In this document: piece after piece, positions 53,237-62,210 of the stretch | How positions within the stretch are numbered: the stretch's first letter is position 1 | Layout of the letters: each line of letters starts with the position of its first letter | Origin: an uncultured delta proteobacterium | Lineage (GTDB): Bacteria > Desulfobacterota > Desulfobulbia > Desulfobulbales > Desulfurivibrionaceae | DNA length: 64,000 nucleotides | Assembly: GCA_903869265.1 (NCBI GenBank) | Contig: CAIPYE010000001.1 | Span: 248,001-312,000 of the forward strand | Direction of reading: 5' to 3' | Notes under the pieces: model-generated | Seen by the model: only the letters and a program-made list of their open reading frames with translations | Database searches by the model: none | Told to the model about the DNA's origin: nothing | Translations under genes and position numbers: made by a program

Positions 53237-55603
53237 TCAAAGCGCCCGGCGAACAAGCCGGGCAAAGTCTCCCATCACCACCGGCTTCATGATATACCCG
53301 GCAAGACCAAGCTCCCTGGCCTTGCCATCGGTCAAGGATTCGCTGAATCCGGTGCAGATGATAATCGGCATCCCTGGTTTTAACGCGAAAATCTTCTGGG
53401 CCATGGCGACGCCGGTCAAGCCGGGCATGGTTTGGTCGGTGACAACCAGATCAAACTCATCCGGCCTGGCACTGAAGATTGCATAGGCCTCGGTGCTGTC
53501 CGAAACGGCTGTTACCTGGTAGCCGAGGTGTTCGCCCATTTCCTTGAGCATCTCCAAAACATCTTCTTCGTCATCAACCAGGAGCATTCTTTCCGAACCG
53601 CGCGGGATACTGGTATCCATGGTCTTGAGCAATTGCCCGCCAGCCTCGCAGCAGACCGGGAAATACAGGGAAAAGGTTGTCCCCTGCCCTGGCTCGCTGT
53701 ACACGGAAAGATATCCGCCATGTTCCTTGACAATGCCATGCACCAAGGCAAGACCGATGCCTGTGCCTTTGCCCTGCTCCTTGGTGGTGAAATAGGGTTC
53801 AAATATCCGCTCCAGCGTGGCTTTGTCCATGCCGCAACCGGTGTCGCTGACCACCAGACGCAGATATTGCCCAGGCCGAAAATCCTGGCCGGCAAGGGTA
53901 TCTCCCGGATTCACCCCGATCTCCCGCAGGCTGATTTCCAGCGTGCCTCCGCTCCCTTCCATGGCATGGGCCGCATTGGTGCACAGGTTGATGAGTATCT
54001 GCTGGATCTGGATGGGGTCAGCCATGATCTGTCCGCAATCCGTGGCAATATCCTCCTGAAAGGCAATGGTGGCGGGCAGGGTGGAACGCAGCATCTTCAG
54101 GCATTCCTCCACCACAGGGTGCAGCGCCATACAGACAAGCTCTTGCCCTTTCTGACGGCTGAAGGCAAGGATTCGCCGCACCAGATCCTTTGCCCGAAGC
54201 GCCGAGTTTTTCACCTCTCCCAGATCATGCCGCAGGGGGTCACCGGAAGGCAGCCTGGCTATGACCAGCTCGGTATAGCCAAGAATCGGGGTAAGCATAT
54301 TATTGAAATCATGGGCTATTCCCCCGGCCAATGTGCCAACAGCCTCCATCTTCTGGGACTGGCGCAGGGCAGCCATGAGCCGATCGCGCTCTTCGCTGGC
54401 GCGCACCCCCTTGATGGCTTGGGCGCACGGCACGGCCACCCGGACCATGAGATCAAGATCCTTTTCCGTATAATCGCGCCCACCATTGGCCACAACGATC
54501 TGACCAACCAGTTGATCGGCCAGCAGCACGGGCACGGCTAAAAACCGCACCACCGCCGCATGCTCCTCGGGACAGCCGACCGCAGCCGGATGGGTGCTTG
54601 GGGCATTGGTGTAAAATCCCTGCCTTTCATTGAGCGCCTGTCCCCACAGTCCGGGATACCGACCATCCGGGCCAGGGGAAAACTCCAGCTCCTGATGACT
54701 GCCGTTTTCCTTCATCTCCGTTACGGCCTGGCAGACCAGACGACCGGTTTTTTGATCAATAACGCCCACATAGCCATACGGACTGGCGGTGAGTTCCATG
54801 GCGGCGGCCAGAATTGTCCGGGCAATATCGGCCAGGCTCTGGCCCGAGCCGACCAGCTGCACGGCCAGATCGGCCAGGGCCTGCTTCACCGTGAGTTCAT
54901 GGGCCAGTTGCTCTTGCAGTGCGTATTCCTCGGTAACATCCCGAAAAACAAGGACCACGCCAAGGCTTGCGCCATCTGACCCCAGAATCGGAGCGGCGCT
55001 GTCCGCCACCTGATATTCCCTGCCATCACGGGCAATAAGCACCGTGTGGTTGCCCAAGCCGACTATCTTGCCGGTCTCAAGAACCCGGACCACCGGATTG
55101 AGAGATTTTCTGCCTGTCCCGGCATCGATAATGTCAAAAACCTCATCCAGCTTCCGGCAAAGGGCCTGGCCCTGGGACCAGCCGGTCAACTGTTCGGCCA
55201 CCACATTCATCCTGGTCACCCGTCCTTCGGGATCGGTGGCGATCACCCCATCGCCGATGGAACGCAGGGTCACCAGGGCATGCTCCTTTTCCCGCCGCGC
55301 CTCTTCTTCCGCCGCCTTACGGGCCGCATTGTCAGCAAGGTATTTCTCGGCCAACGCGTCAAGATCCGCAGCCAGCCGGACATGCTCTTGAGGCCAGCGC
55401 CAATTGAGCTGCGGCTTCTTTTTCCCCTCAAGGAGCGAGGCAAGCCCGCCCAAGAACTGCTTGTGCAAGCGGTCGGCATACTGGGCAATGGCCAGCGCCG
55501 CCCCGACAAGCAACACGATCAGAACCGAAACGATAATGGCGAGGTTCCATTTATATTGCTGCAACCAAACCTCGATGGCGCTTCTGTCCACCGGTTGCCC
55601 CAC
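53237..55603 (-). CDS. Hybrid sensor histidine kinase, 3' fragment (PAS-GAF-HisKA-HATPase-REC)
   Basis: 788 residues as read from the GTG at 55603: a membrane helix (about 18-40), PAS (about 110-230), GAF (about 245-395), HisKA with [11 protein letters not shown], HATPase ([20 protein letters not shown]) and receiver ([13 protein letters not shown]). No ribosome site precedes the GTG. The upstream frame (55551-56462) provides the sensor domain, and the two would be continuous if one base were removed from a five-G run (55618-55622). So this is most likely the body of one gene broken by a frameshift. Confidence 0.85.
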   Translation of the reverse strand: MGQPVDRSAIEVWLQQYKWNLAIIVSVLIVLLVGAALAIAQYADRLHKQFLGGLASLLEGKKKPQLNWRWPQEHVRLAADLDALAEKYLADNAARKAAEEEARREKEHALVTLRSIGDGVIATDPEGRVTRMNVVAEQLTGWSQGQALCRKLDEVFDIIDAGTGRKSLNPVVRVLETGKIVGLGNHTVLIARDGREYQVADSAAPILGSDGASLGVVLVFRDVTEEYALQEQLAHELTVKQALADLAVQLVGSGQSLADIARTILAAAMELTASPYGYVGVIDQKTGRLVCQAVTEMKENGSHQELEFSPGPDGRYPGLWGQALNERQGFYTNAPSTHPAAVGCPEEHAAVVRFLAVPVLLADQLVGQIVVANGGRDYTEKDLDLMVRVAVPCAQAIKGVRASEERDRLMAALRQSQKMEAVGTLAGGIAHDFNNMLTPILGYTELVIARLPSGDPLRHDLGEVKNSALRAKDLVRRILAFSRQKGQELVCMALHPVVEECLKMLRSTLPATIAFQEDIATDCGQIMADPIQIQQILINLCTNAAHAMEGSGGTLEISLREIGVNPGDTLAGQDFRPGQYLRLVVSDTGCGMDKATLERIFEPYFTTKEQGKGTGIGLALVHGIVKEHGGYLSVYSEPGQGTTFSLYFPVCCEAGGQLLKTMDTSIPRGSERMLLVDDEEDVLEMLKEMGEHLGYQVTAVSDSTEAYAIFSARPDEFDLVVTDQTMPGLTGVAMAQKIFALKPGMPIIICTGFSESLTDGKARELGLAGYIMKPVVMGDFARLVRRAL

Positions 55604-56462
55604 CCAGAGGCTGTGCTCCCCCTTCCGCCTCGCTGATCAACGGCAACCAAGCATGGACCTCGCCCCGGACGTTTTTGAGGATAACCGGTTTTCCATCATG
55701 CACCGCCTGCCGCAGCGCGGGGAAATCAACAAAGGCCTGGCCCGGCTGAGGCCTTTGTTGATTATGAACCACCGTGGCCAGATAGGAGCCATCCTGGCTC
55801 ACCAGATCATATTTTCCCAGCTCATTGATAAGGCGGCGGAGATCCAGCACCAGCACCGCAATCCCGGAGGTCCCATACTCCTCATTCTGGACCGGCACCC
55901 CAAAATGGGCGATGATCTGAGGCGGTTGGCCTTCCTTGCCCGGGGCTGCGGTTCCCTCAATTGCGCCGACAAAGGTTGTCCCCGGCAAGAAAGCTCTGCC
56001 TTTTCCGGACACTTTTTCTGCCATCATCCTGTTCTGGGACATGGCGGGAACCAGCCCAAGCTCGCCATTTTCCTGACGACTCACCCGGAACTGTTTCTGG
56101 CCCAGCCCATCGAGAACCGACACCGAGAGCACCTCGGGCCGATTTTTGAACCAACGCTTGGCAACCACGTCGGAAAGACGCTCGCGTAGCTGAGCAAGGG
56201 GAATCCCAAACTGCGGGCGGCCCACCAAATCGACGGTCTCGGAGAGCATCCCGAAAATACGCAAGGTTTCCCGGCCCTGCTCCACCGTCCGTTCCAGGGC
56301 GACGAAATCATCCTCAAGCCGGGCCAGACGTTGCTCCTGAACCGCCTGTTCAAGGGTGGCAAGGAGCCGGGGTTGGTTAATAACAATGGAAGTAGCAAGG
56401 GGAAACAGCCCAATAATGAAAAACGCCAGAAAGGTTATGGTCCTCAATCGCATGCGGAACAC
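55551..56462 (-). CDS. Sensor histidine kinase, 5' fragment (membrane helix and extracytoplasmic Cache-like domain)
   Basis: 303 residues: helix at about 8-28, then an extracytoplasmic domain of Cache type (VLSVSVLDGLGQKQFRVSRQ, ending HAWLPLISEAEG). The last 20 residues after SEAEG look out of frame. After deletion of one G the protein would continue [20 protein letters not shown] into the kinase fragment. GTG at 56462 or ATG at 56453 could start it. Confidence 0.8.
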   Translation of the reverse strand: MFRMRLRTITFLAFFIIGLFPLATSIVINQPRLLATLEQAVQEQRLARLEDDFVALERTVEQGRETLRIFGMLSETVDLVGRPQFGIPLAQLRERLSDVVAKRWFKNRPEVLSVSVLDGLGQKQFRVSRQENGELGLVPAMSQNRMMAEKVSGKGRAFLPGTTFVGAIEGTAAPGKEGQPPQIIAHFGVPVQNEEYGTSGIAVLVLDLRRLINELGKYDLVSQDGSYLATVVHNQQRPQPGQAFVDFPALRQAVHDGKPVILKNVRGEVHAWLPLISEAEGGAQPLGGATGGQKRHRGLVAAI

Positions 56463-56653
56463 TCACCCTAAAATTGCTTTCTCTTCACAAAAAACGATGG
56501 ACACTGCGTCATTCTAGCACATCCGGGCAGGCGAACCAGTATTTTTCACACATTTTCTCCCTGCCCCCTGCCATAAGACTGACGCTGCCCCAACTTCGGA
56601 CGCAAGATCAGCCCGATGCCAAGCGGCGCAAGCGCTTCCAGCCAAGAAAGATA

Positions 56654-56681
56654 TTGCGCATTGGACTGCCGATGGTATAGT
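56654..56681 (+). promoter_or_regulatory. Promoter for tRNA-Arg
   Basis: TTGCGC (56654-56659), 16-base spacer, TATAGT (56676-56681). The tRNA begins 37 bases on. The remaining 56463-56653 has no gene. Confidence 0.5.
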
Positions 56682-56717
56682 ACGGGCCTTGTTTTATGCG
56701 GAAAAAGTAAAATAACC

Positions 56718-56793
56718 GCCCTCGTAGCTCAGGGGATAGAGCAACCGCCTCCTAAGCGGTAGGTCGTACGTTCAAGTCGTACCGAGGGCACCA
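56718..56793 (+). tRNA. tRNA-Arg (anticodon CCT)
   Basis: All arms fold: acceptor GCCCTCG/CGAGGGC, D arm GCTC/GAGC, anticodon stem ACCGC/GCGGT with loop CTCCTAA, T arm GTACG/CGTAC with TTCAAGT. The CCA end is encoded (56791-56793). Anticodon CCU reads AGG. Confidence 0.96.
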
Positions 56794-56899
56794 TCAATCC
56801 CGGATAATTTTCTCCTGTTTAATGCCTGCCGCCGGCAAGCCCGCAGAGGCAGTGACAACATCAATATTTTTCCAGCCCCTTTCCAAAGGAGATAACGCC

Positions 56900-57484
56900 A
56901 TGCAAAAATTCCTCGTATTTGCCATGCTCGTGCTTTTCGCAACCGGTTTGAGCGGTTGCGGCTACAACACCATCCAACAGAACGACGAGGGTGTGATCGC
57001 AGCTTGGGGCGATGTGGAAGCCTCCTACCAGCGACGGGCCGATCTCATCCCCAACCTGGTGGAAGCGGTAAAGGCCTACGCAGCCCATGAGAAAGAGACA
57101 CTCACCGCCGTTACCGAGGCGCGGGCCAAGGTTGGCTCCGTTCAGGCGGGTGCCGAGGTGGTCAATAACCCCCAGGCTTTTGCCAAGTTCCAGGAAGCAC
57201 AGAGCGGCCTTTCCTCCGCGCTCTCCCGGCTGATGGTGGTGGTTGAGAAATACCCCGACCTCAAGGCCAACCAAAACTTTATGGATTTTCAGCACCAGCT
57301 CGAAGGCACGGAAAACCGGATCAACGTGGCCCGGGTCCGCTATAACGAGGCGGTGCGGATCTTCAACACCTCCATCCGCACCTTTCCCAACAATTTGACC
57401 AACAACATGCTGCTCCATCTGCCCCGTCGCGAGGCGTTCAAGGCGGAAGAAGGGACGGCCAAGGCTCCGAAGGTAAAGTTCTAA
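56900..57484 (+). CDS. LemA-family lipoprotein
   Basis: 194 residues. A lipoprotein signal peptide with lipobox LSGC precedes a LemA helical domain (QQNDEGVIAAWGDVEASYQRRADLIPNLV and NRINVARVRYNEAVRIFN). The cellular role is not established. AAAGGAG before the ATG at 56900 sets the start. Four bases before the first TPM gene: a typical lemA-ygcG pairing. Confidence 0.92.
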   Translation: MQKFLVFAMLVLFATGLSGCGYNTIQQNDEGVIAAWGDVEASYQRRADLIPNLVEAVKAYAAHEKETLTAVTEARAKVGSVQAGAEVVNNPQAFAKFQEAQSGLSSALSRLMVVVEKYPDLKANQNFMDFQHQLEGTENRINVARVRYNEAVRIFNTSIRTFPNNLTNNMLLHLPRREAFKAEEGTAKAPKVKF

Positions 57485-57488
57485 CCGG

Positions 57489-58388
57489 ATGCTGCACAGC
57501 ATGCGACATACGGCATGGCGGTCCGGCAAGACACTGGGGCTTCTTTGCCTGCTGACCCTTGGCCTCCTCTTGGTCTGCGGCCTCAAACCGGCCAGGGCGC
57601 TTGAGGTTCCACAATACCAGGGGTATGTCACCGATCTGGCCGGGATGATTTCTCCGGCCGAACGACAAAGGCTTGAGCAGATGCTCCTGGCCTTTGAACA
57701 GTCCGACTCCACCCAGATCGCGGTGCTGACCATCCCATCCCTTGAAGGCGATACGCTGGAGGATTTCAGCATCCGCACGGTGGATGCCTGGAAGATCGGG
57801 CAAAAGGGCAAGGACAACGGGGTGCTGCTCTTGGTCAGCAAAGGCGATCGCAAGGCCCACATCGAGGTTGGCCGGGGTCTGGAAGGTGTGCTCACCGATC
57901 TGCTTGCCGGACGCATCGTGGACCAGATCATAACCCCGCGCTTCAAGGCGGGCCAGATGGACGAAGGTTTTGAGGCCGGGATTTCCGCGATCATCAGCGG
58001 TGCCAGGGGGGAATTCCAGGGCACGGGTCAGAACCCCCGCCGGGCGCACAGAGGCGGCCAGTCCTCGCTGTTCAGCTACCTCATCTTCTTTGCCATCCTG
58101 GTCGGCTTTCTCGGGCGGCTGAGCAAACCGGTCGGCGCGATGGCCGGCGCGGTGCTCCTGCCGCTTTTCGCCTTTCTCGGCGTCTCTTCGTCGCTGGGCT
58201 GGCTGATCCTGCTTCTGCTCATCCCGGGCGGCGCCCTGCTGGGGTTGCTGCTCCCGATCCTCTTTGCCAATGCCGGCGGGGGCGGATTTTTCATGGGAGG
58301 AGGCGGTTTTGGCGGCGGAGACAGCGGCGGTTTTGGCGGCTTCGGCGGCGGTGGGTTCGGAGGCGGCGGCGCCTCGGGGGACTGGTAA
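57489..58388 (+). CDS. TPM-domain membrane protein (YgcG family)
   Basis: 299 residues: signal peptide (about 1-37), TPM phosphatase-like domain (about 40-175; YVTDLAGMISPAERQRLEQM, GQKGKDNGVLLLVS, GRGLEGVLTD), two membrane helices, and a glycine-rich tail (GGGFGGGDSGGFGG). The domain is periplasmic. Function unknown; it adjoins lemA and abuts a second TPM gene. Confidence 0.9.
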   Translation: MLHSMRHTAWRSGKTLGLLCLLTLGLLLVCGLKPARALEVPQYQGYVTDLAGMISPAERQRLEQMLLAFEQSDSTQIAVLTIPSLEGDTLEDFSIRTVDAWKIGQKGKDNGVLLLVSKGDRKAHIEVGRGLEGVLTDLLAGRIVDQIITPRFKAGQMDEGFEAGISAIISGARGEFQGTGQNPRRAHRGGQSSLFSYLIFFAILVGFLGRLSKPVGAMAGAVLLPLFAFLGVSSSLGWLILLLLIPGGALLGLLLPILFANAGGGGFFMGGGGFGGGDSGGFGGFGGGGFGGGGASGDW

Positions 58389-59021
58389 ATGACACGAGCA
58401 GAGACATTTTTCACAGAGGCGGAAAAACAACAGATCGCCGCGACCATCGGTGAAGTGGAGAAAAAAACCTCCGGCGAGGTTGTCGCCATGGTGGTGGCTG
58501 CCAGCGACACCTATCCCGAGGCAAAGCTCCTGGCCGGCCTGACCATCGGCGGCTTGGCCGCCCTGCTTGTCACCGACTTTTTTCTGGCCGACAGCCTCGG
58601 CTATTTCGTGCCCCTTTTGGCTTGCGGCGCCACTCTGGTCGGCAGCCTGGCCAACATCTTTCCCCCGCTGCTCCGGCTATTCATCCCCGGCCGCCGTCTT
58701 GAGACCAGGGTGGCCGAGCGAGCGCTCCGTGCCTTCTACGAAAAGAAACTCCATACCACCCGCGACAACACCGGGGTGCTGTTTTTTATCTCACTCCTCG
58801 AACGCAAGGTCTGGGTTCTGGCGGACATGGGCATCTACCAGAAAATCTCCCAGGACACCCTCATGGCCCACGCCAATGGCATCGCCACGGGCATCAAACA
58901 AGGGCAGGCCTGTAGCGCCCTGTGCCGGGAGATTGAGGCTGTGGGCATTATCCTGACCCAGCATTTTCCCATCAAGCCCGATGACACCAACGAGATTTCC
59001 AACGAGCTGATCACCGACTGA
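58389..59021 (+). CDS. TPM-domain membrane protein
   Basis: 210 residues with a TPM domain interrupted by two membrane helices (about 55-75 and 78-98). EKKTSGEVVAMVV, TRDNTGVLFFISLLERKVWVLADMGI and IKQGQACSALCREIE are family features. It begins at the base after the previous stop. Third gene of the lemA run. Confidence 0.88.
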   Translation: MTRAETFFTEAEKQQIAATIGEVEKKTSGEVVAMVVAASDTYPEAKLLAGLTIGGLAALLVTDFFLADSLGYFVPLLACGATLVGSLANIFPPLLRLFIPGRRLETRVAERALRAFYEKKLHTTRDNTGVLFFISLLERKVWVLADMGIYQKISQDTLMAHANGIATGIKQGQACSALCREIEAVGIILTQHFPIKPDDTNEISNELITD

Positions 59022-59130
59022 ATCCTGTTCGCCCACAGGCCGCCCCCCCCCTCCCCTCGCATCAAGACCGCGCACAACAAACAGGTCACCCCTTCCCCAT
59101 TTTCCCAGCCAAACCAGCATTCTGAAGCCG

Positions 59131-59174
59131 TTGACAATTCTTACGCATAGCTGTATAGTAATATAGTTATGCGT
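59131..59174 (+). promoter_or_regulatory. Promoter with overlapping 32-base palindromic operator (arsenic operon)
   Basis: TTGACA (59131-59136), 17-base spacer, TATAGT (59154-59159). An imperfect palindrome with perfect ends (ACGCATA ... TATGCGT, 59143-59174) is centred on the -10 box. The place and size suit an ArsR-type repressor, but no such gene is in the window. Confidence 0.7.
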
Positions 59175-59232
59175 TTTCCTGGCGGCAGATCTTCGCCTCT
59201 CAATGGACACACCAGACAAGGGAAATGTCTCC

Positions 59233-60324
59233 ATGCAGCCCATCAAGCTCAATAATCTTGCCTCGCCACCGGAACAGCAAAAACCACAGGCGCAGCCTCT
59301 TTCCCCTGCCGCCACCGGCCGCTATCTTATAATCGGCCTCATCTCCCTTGCCGTCTGGTTTGGAGTCTATCGCCAGCTTGCCCCCCTTGCCGACCTCATC
59401 GCTTTTGATCTGTGCAAACTCTCCCCGGACAGCCGGGTGGGCAAGGCCACCCAGTTCTTTCTCTATGACACGCCCAAGGTGCTGATGCTCCTTACCCTGG
59501 TGGTGTTCGCGGTGGGCATCCTCCGCTCCTTCTTCACCCCGGAACGAACCCGGAGAATCCTTGCGGGCAAAAGGGAATCCGTGGGCAATGTGCTGGCCGC
59601 CCTGCTGGGCATCGCCACCCCTTTCTGCTCCTGCTCGGCAGTGCCCCTGTTCATCGGTTTTGTCACAGCCGGTATCCCCCTGGGCGTCACCTTTTCCTTC
59701 CTTATTGCGGCGCCCATGGTGAACGAGGTCGCTCTGGTTCTGCTCTATGGGTTGCTGGGCTGGAAGGTGGCGGCCCTCTATCTCGTCACCGGCCTAACCA
59801 TCGCCATCCTGGCCGGCTGGACCATCGGCCGCCTGCACATGGAAAAATACGTGGAAGAGTGGGTAAAACACGTGTTAGCCAGCGGCGGGGAGGCAAACAT
59901 GCCGAGGAATCTCCAGGAACGGGTGCTCTACGGCTGGCAGGCGGTGCAGGACATCGTGGGCAGGGTCTGGGTGTTTGTCATCCTCGGCATAGCCGTGGGC
60001 GCGTCCATCCACGGCTATGTGCCCGAAGGGTTTATGGCCTCGATCATGGGCAAATCCGCCTGGTGGTCCGTGCCCCTGGCCGTGCTCATCGGCATCCCCA
60101 TGTACGCCAATGCCGCAGGCATCGTGCCGGTCCTCCAGGCCCTGCTAGAAAAAGGCGCGGCCCTTGGCACGGCCCTGGCCTTCATGATGAGCGTCATCGC
60201 CCTCTCCCTGCCGGAAATGGTCATCCTCCGCAAGGTTCTAAAACCCGCACTCATCGCCACCTTTGTCGGCGTGGTGGGCAGCGGCATCCTGCTGGTGGGC
60301 TATCTTTTTAATCTGATTATCTAA
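59233..60324 (+). CDS. DUF318-family permease (ArsP-like)
   Basis: 363 residues, about eight membrane helices. The signature [16 protein letters not shown] in the first repeat and [14 protein letters not shown] in the second match COG0701 permeases, which export organoarsenicals in ArsP or metals in related members. First gene of an operon with an ACR3 exporter and ArsC. Start at 59233 gives a ribosome site AAGGG ten bases upstream; an ATG at 59203 is also in frame. Confidence 0.85.
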   Translation: MQPIKLNNLASPPEQQKPQAQPLSPAATGRYLIIGLISLAVWFGVYRQLAPLADLIAFDLCKLSPDSRVGKATQFFLYDTPKVLMLLTLVVFAVGILRSFFTPERTRRILAGKRESVGNVLAALLGIATPFCSCSAVPLFIGFVTAGIPLGVTFSFLIAAPMVNEVALVLLYGLLGWKVAALYLVTGLTIAILAGWTIGRLHMEKYVEEWVKHVLASGGEANMPRNLQERVLYGWQAVQDIVGRVWVFVILGIAVGASIHGYVPEGFMASIMGKSAWWSVPLAVLIGIPMYANAAGIVPVLQALLEKGAALGTALAFMMSVIALSLPEMVILRKVLKPALIATFVGVVGSGILLVGYLFNLII

Positions 60325-60338
60325 AGGGAAATTCGAAA

Positions 60339-61424
60339 ATGGCCTCAGCAAGGCGACTCTCCTTTCTCGACCGCTTCCTCTCCCTCTGGATCTTTTTAGC
60401 CATGTTCGCCGGGGTAATGGGGGGCTATCTCTTTCCCGGCGTCAAGGGTCTGATCAACACCTTCCAGGTTGGCACCACCAATATCCCCATTGCCATCGGC
60501 CTGATCCTCATGATGTATCCGCCGCTGGCCAAGGTGCGGTACGAAAAGCTGCATGAGGTCTTCAAAAACGGCCGGGTGCTGCTGCTCTCGCTGGTGCAGA
60601 ACTGGATCATCGGCCCCATCCTCATGTTCGGGTTGGCCGTAACCTTTCTCTCCGGACATCACGCATACATGGTCGGACTCATCCTCATCGGCCTGGCCCG
60701 CTGCATCGCCATGGTCATTGTCTGGAACGATCTGGCCGGGGGCGACCGCGAGTACTGCGCAGGGCTGGTCGCCTTCAACTCCATCTTCCAGGTGCTGTTC
60801 TTTTCGGTTTACGCCTGGATTTTTCTCACCCTCATCCCTGGCTGGCTGCATATTGAAGGGGCTTCGGTGGCGATCTCCATGACGCAGATCGCCGAATCGG
60901 TGTTCATCTATCTCGGTATCCCTTTTCTCGCCGGTATGCTCACCCGCTTCGTCGGCATAAAGGCAAGAGGCGAAACCTGGTACGAGGAAAAGCTGCTGCC
61001 CACGCTCAGCCCGCTCACCCTGATCTTTCTGCTCTTCACCATCCTGGTCATGTTTTCCCTCAAGGGCGAATACATTATCCAACTGCCCTTTGACGTGGTG
61101 CGCATAGCCATTCCGCTTGCCATCTACTTTCTGCTCATGTTCCTGGCCTCTTTTTACCTTTCCGCGAAAACTGGGGCCACCTACGAGCAGGCAGCCACCC
61201 TCTCCTTCACTGCGGCCAGCAACAATTTCGAACTCGCCATCGCCGTGGCCATCGCCGTGTTCGGCATCGATTCCGGCCAAGCCTTCGCGGCGGTGATCGG
61301 GCCGCTGGTCGAGGTTCCGGCCCTGATCTCGCTGGTTAATGTGGCATTATGGTTTAAACGGCGGTATTTTCCTTGGGCCAAAGAGACTCCGGCCGGGATC
61401 TGTCATTACTCCTGCAAACCGTAA
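60339..61424 (+). CDS. acr3: ACR3-family arsenite efflux permease
   Basis: 361 residues, ten membrane helices. [40 protein letters not shown] with the conserved cysteine, FNSIFQ and [15 protein letters not shown] are ACR3 hallmarks. Exports arsenite or antimonite. Fourteen bases after the permease gene. Confidence 0.94.
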   Translation: MASARRLSFLDRFLSLWIFLAMFAGVMGGYLFPGVKGLINTFQVGTTNIPIAIGLILMMYPPLAKVRYEKLHEVFKNGRVLLLSLVQNWIIGPILMFGLAVTFLSGHHAYMVGLILIGLARCIAMVIVWNDLAGGDREYCAGLVAFNSIFQVLFFSVYAWIFLTLIPGWLHIEGASVAISMTQIAESVFIYLGIPFLAGMLTRFVGIKARGETWYEEKLLPTLSPLTLIFLLFTILVMFSLKGEYIIQLPFDVVRIAIPLAIYFLLMFLASFYLSAKTGATYEQAATLSFTAASNNFELAIAVAIAVFGIDSGQAFAAVIGPLVEVPALISLVNVALWFKRRYFPWAKETPAGICHYSCKP

Positions 61425-61488
61425 GCAGAGAAGCTCGTTTCAGGGTTGCGGGCTGTTGCTGAACTGAAAAAAACACAGGACCTCAACC

Positions 61489-61929
61489 ATGCACAAACAG
61501 AAAATTCTTTTTCTCTGCACCGGCAACTCCTGCCGCAGTCAGATGGCCGAAGGATGGGGCAGACACCTCCACGCCGACCGTTACGAATTTTTTTCGGCCG
61601 GAATTGAAACCCACGGCCTCAACCCCCTGGCCGTCCGGGTCATGAGTGAGGCAGGAGTCGACATCAGCGGCCACCATTCAAAACTGCTTTCCGAACTGGA
61701 TCACATCACCTTTGACTACGTGATCACGGTCTGCGACCACGCCAACGAGCAATGCCCCCTCTTTGCCGGCAAGGCGATCAAACTGCATCGGGAATTCCCC
61801 GACCCGCCCCGTCTTGCAAACAACGCCACCAGCGAAGAGGAGGCCCTCTCCCATTACCGCGCGGTGCGCGATCTGATCCAAGAATACCTGATCACCCTGC
61901 CCGTTGCCCTGGCCGCCCCTCGAAAATAA
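61489..61929 (+). CDS. arsC: Thioredoxin-coupled arsenate reductase
   Basis: 146 residues of the low-molecular-weight phosphatase type. Active site CTGNSCRSQMAEGW and the redox pair in VCDHANEQCPLF identify the Staphylococcus/Bacillus-type ArsC that reduces arsenate with thioredoxin. It supplies arsenite to the ACR3 exporter upstream. Confidence 0.94.
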   Translation: MHKQKILFLCTGNSCRSQMAEGWGRHLHADRYEFFSAGIETHGLNPLAVRVMSEAGVDISGHHSKLLSELDHITFDYVITVCDHANEQCPLFAGKAIKLHREFPDPPRLANNATSEEEALSHYRAVRDLIQEYLITLPVALAAPRK

Positions 61930-62210
61930 CCGCTCTGGCCCACAACAAGCGCCTGGGGTCTGGAACCGCCTGGTGCGCCCCAGAAAAACATGGCGCTTGC
62001 TTTCCCAGACAGACCATGGTAAATACCGTAATTCATTGTGTTGCCTCTGCCTGTAATCGCTAAATCTACAAAAGCGCACCGCACAAAGCCTCCGGCGAGG
62101 AAGTGTGGTTTTTTTGTTTAAGGGGTGTTGGGCCGCCCCAGGCTGACCTTTTTCCTGCACAGCAACCTTTCCCATCTTCCCACACGCCCTTCGATAAGGA
62201 ACACCGCACC
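61930..62210. other. Gap between arsC and the helicase gene with an inverted repeat
   Basis: CAAGCGCC (61946-61953) pairs with GGCGCTTG (61992-61999), enclosing GGGG/CCCC. No T run follows, so its role is unclear. A T run lies at 62108-62115. No gene seen. Confidence 0.4.

Noticed and set aside
52070-53383. A 437-residue open frame on the plus strand
   Set aside because: Antisense to the NAD(P)H-hydrate repair enzyme, which has all family motifs.
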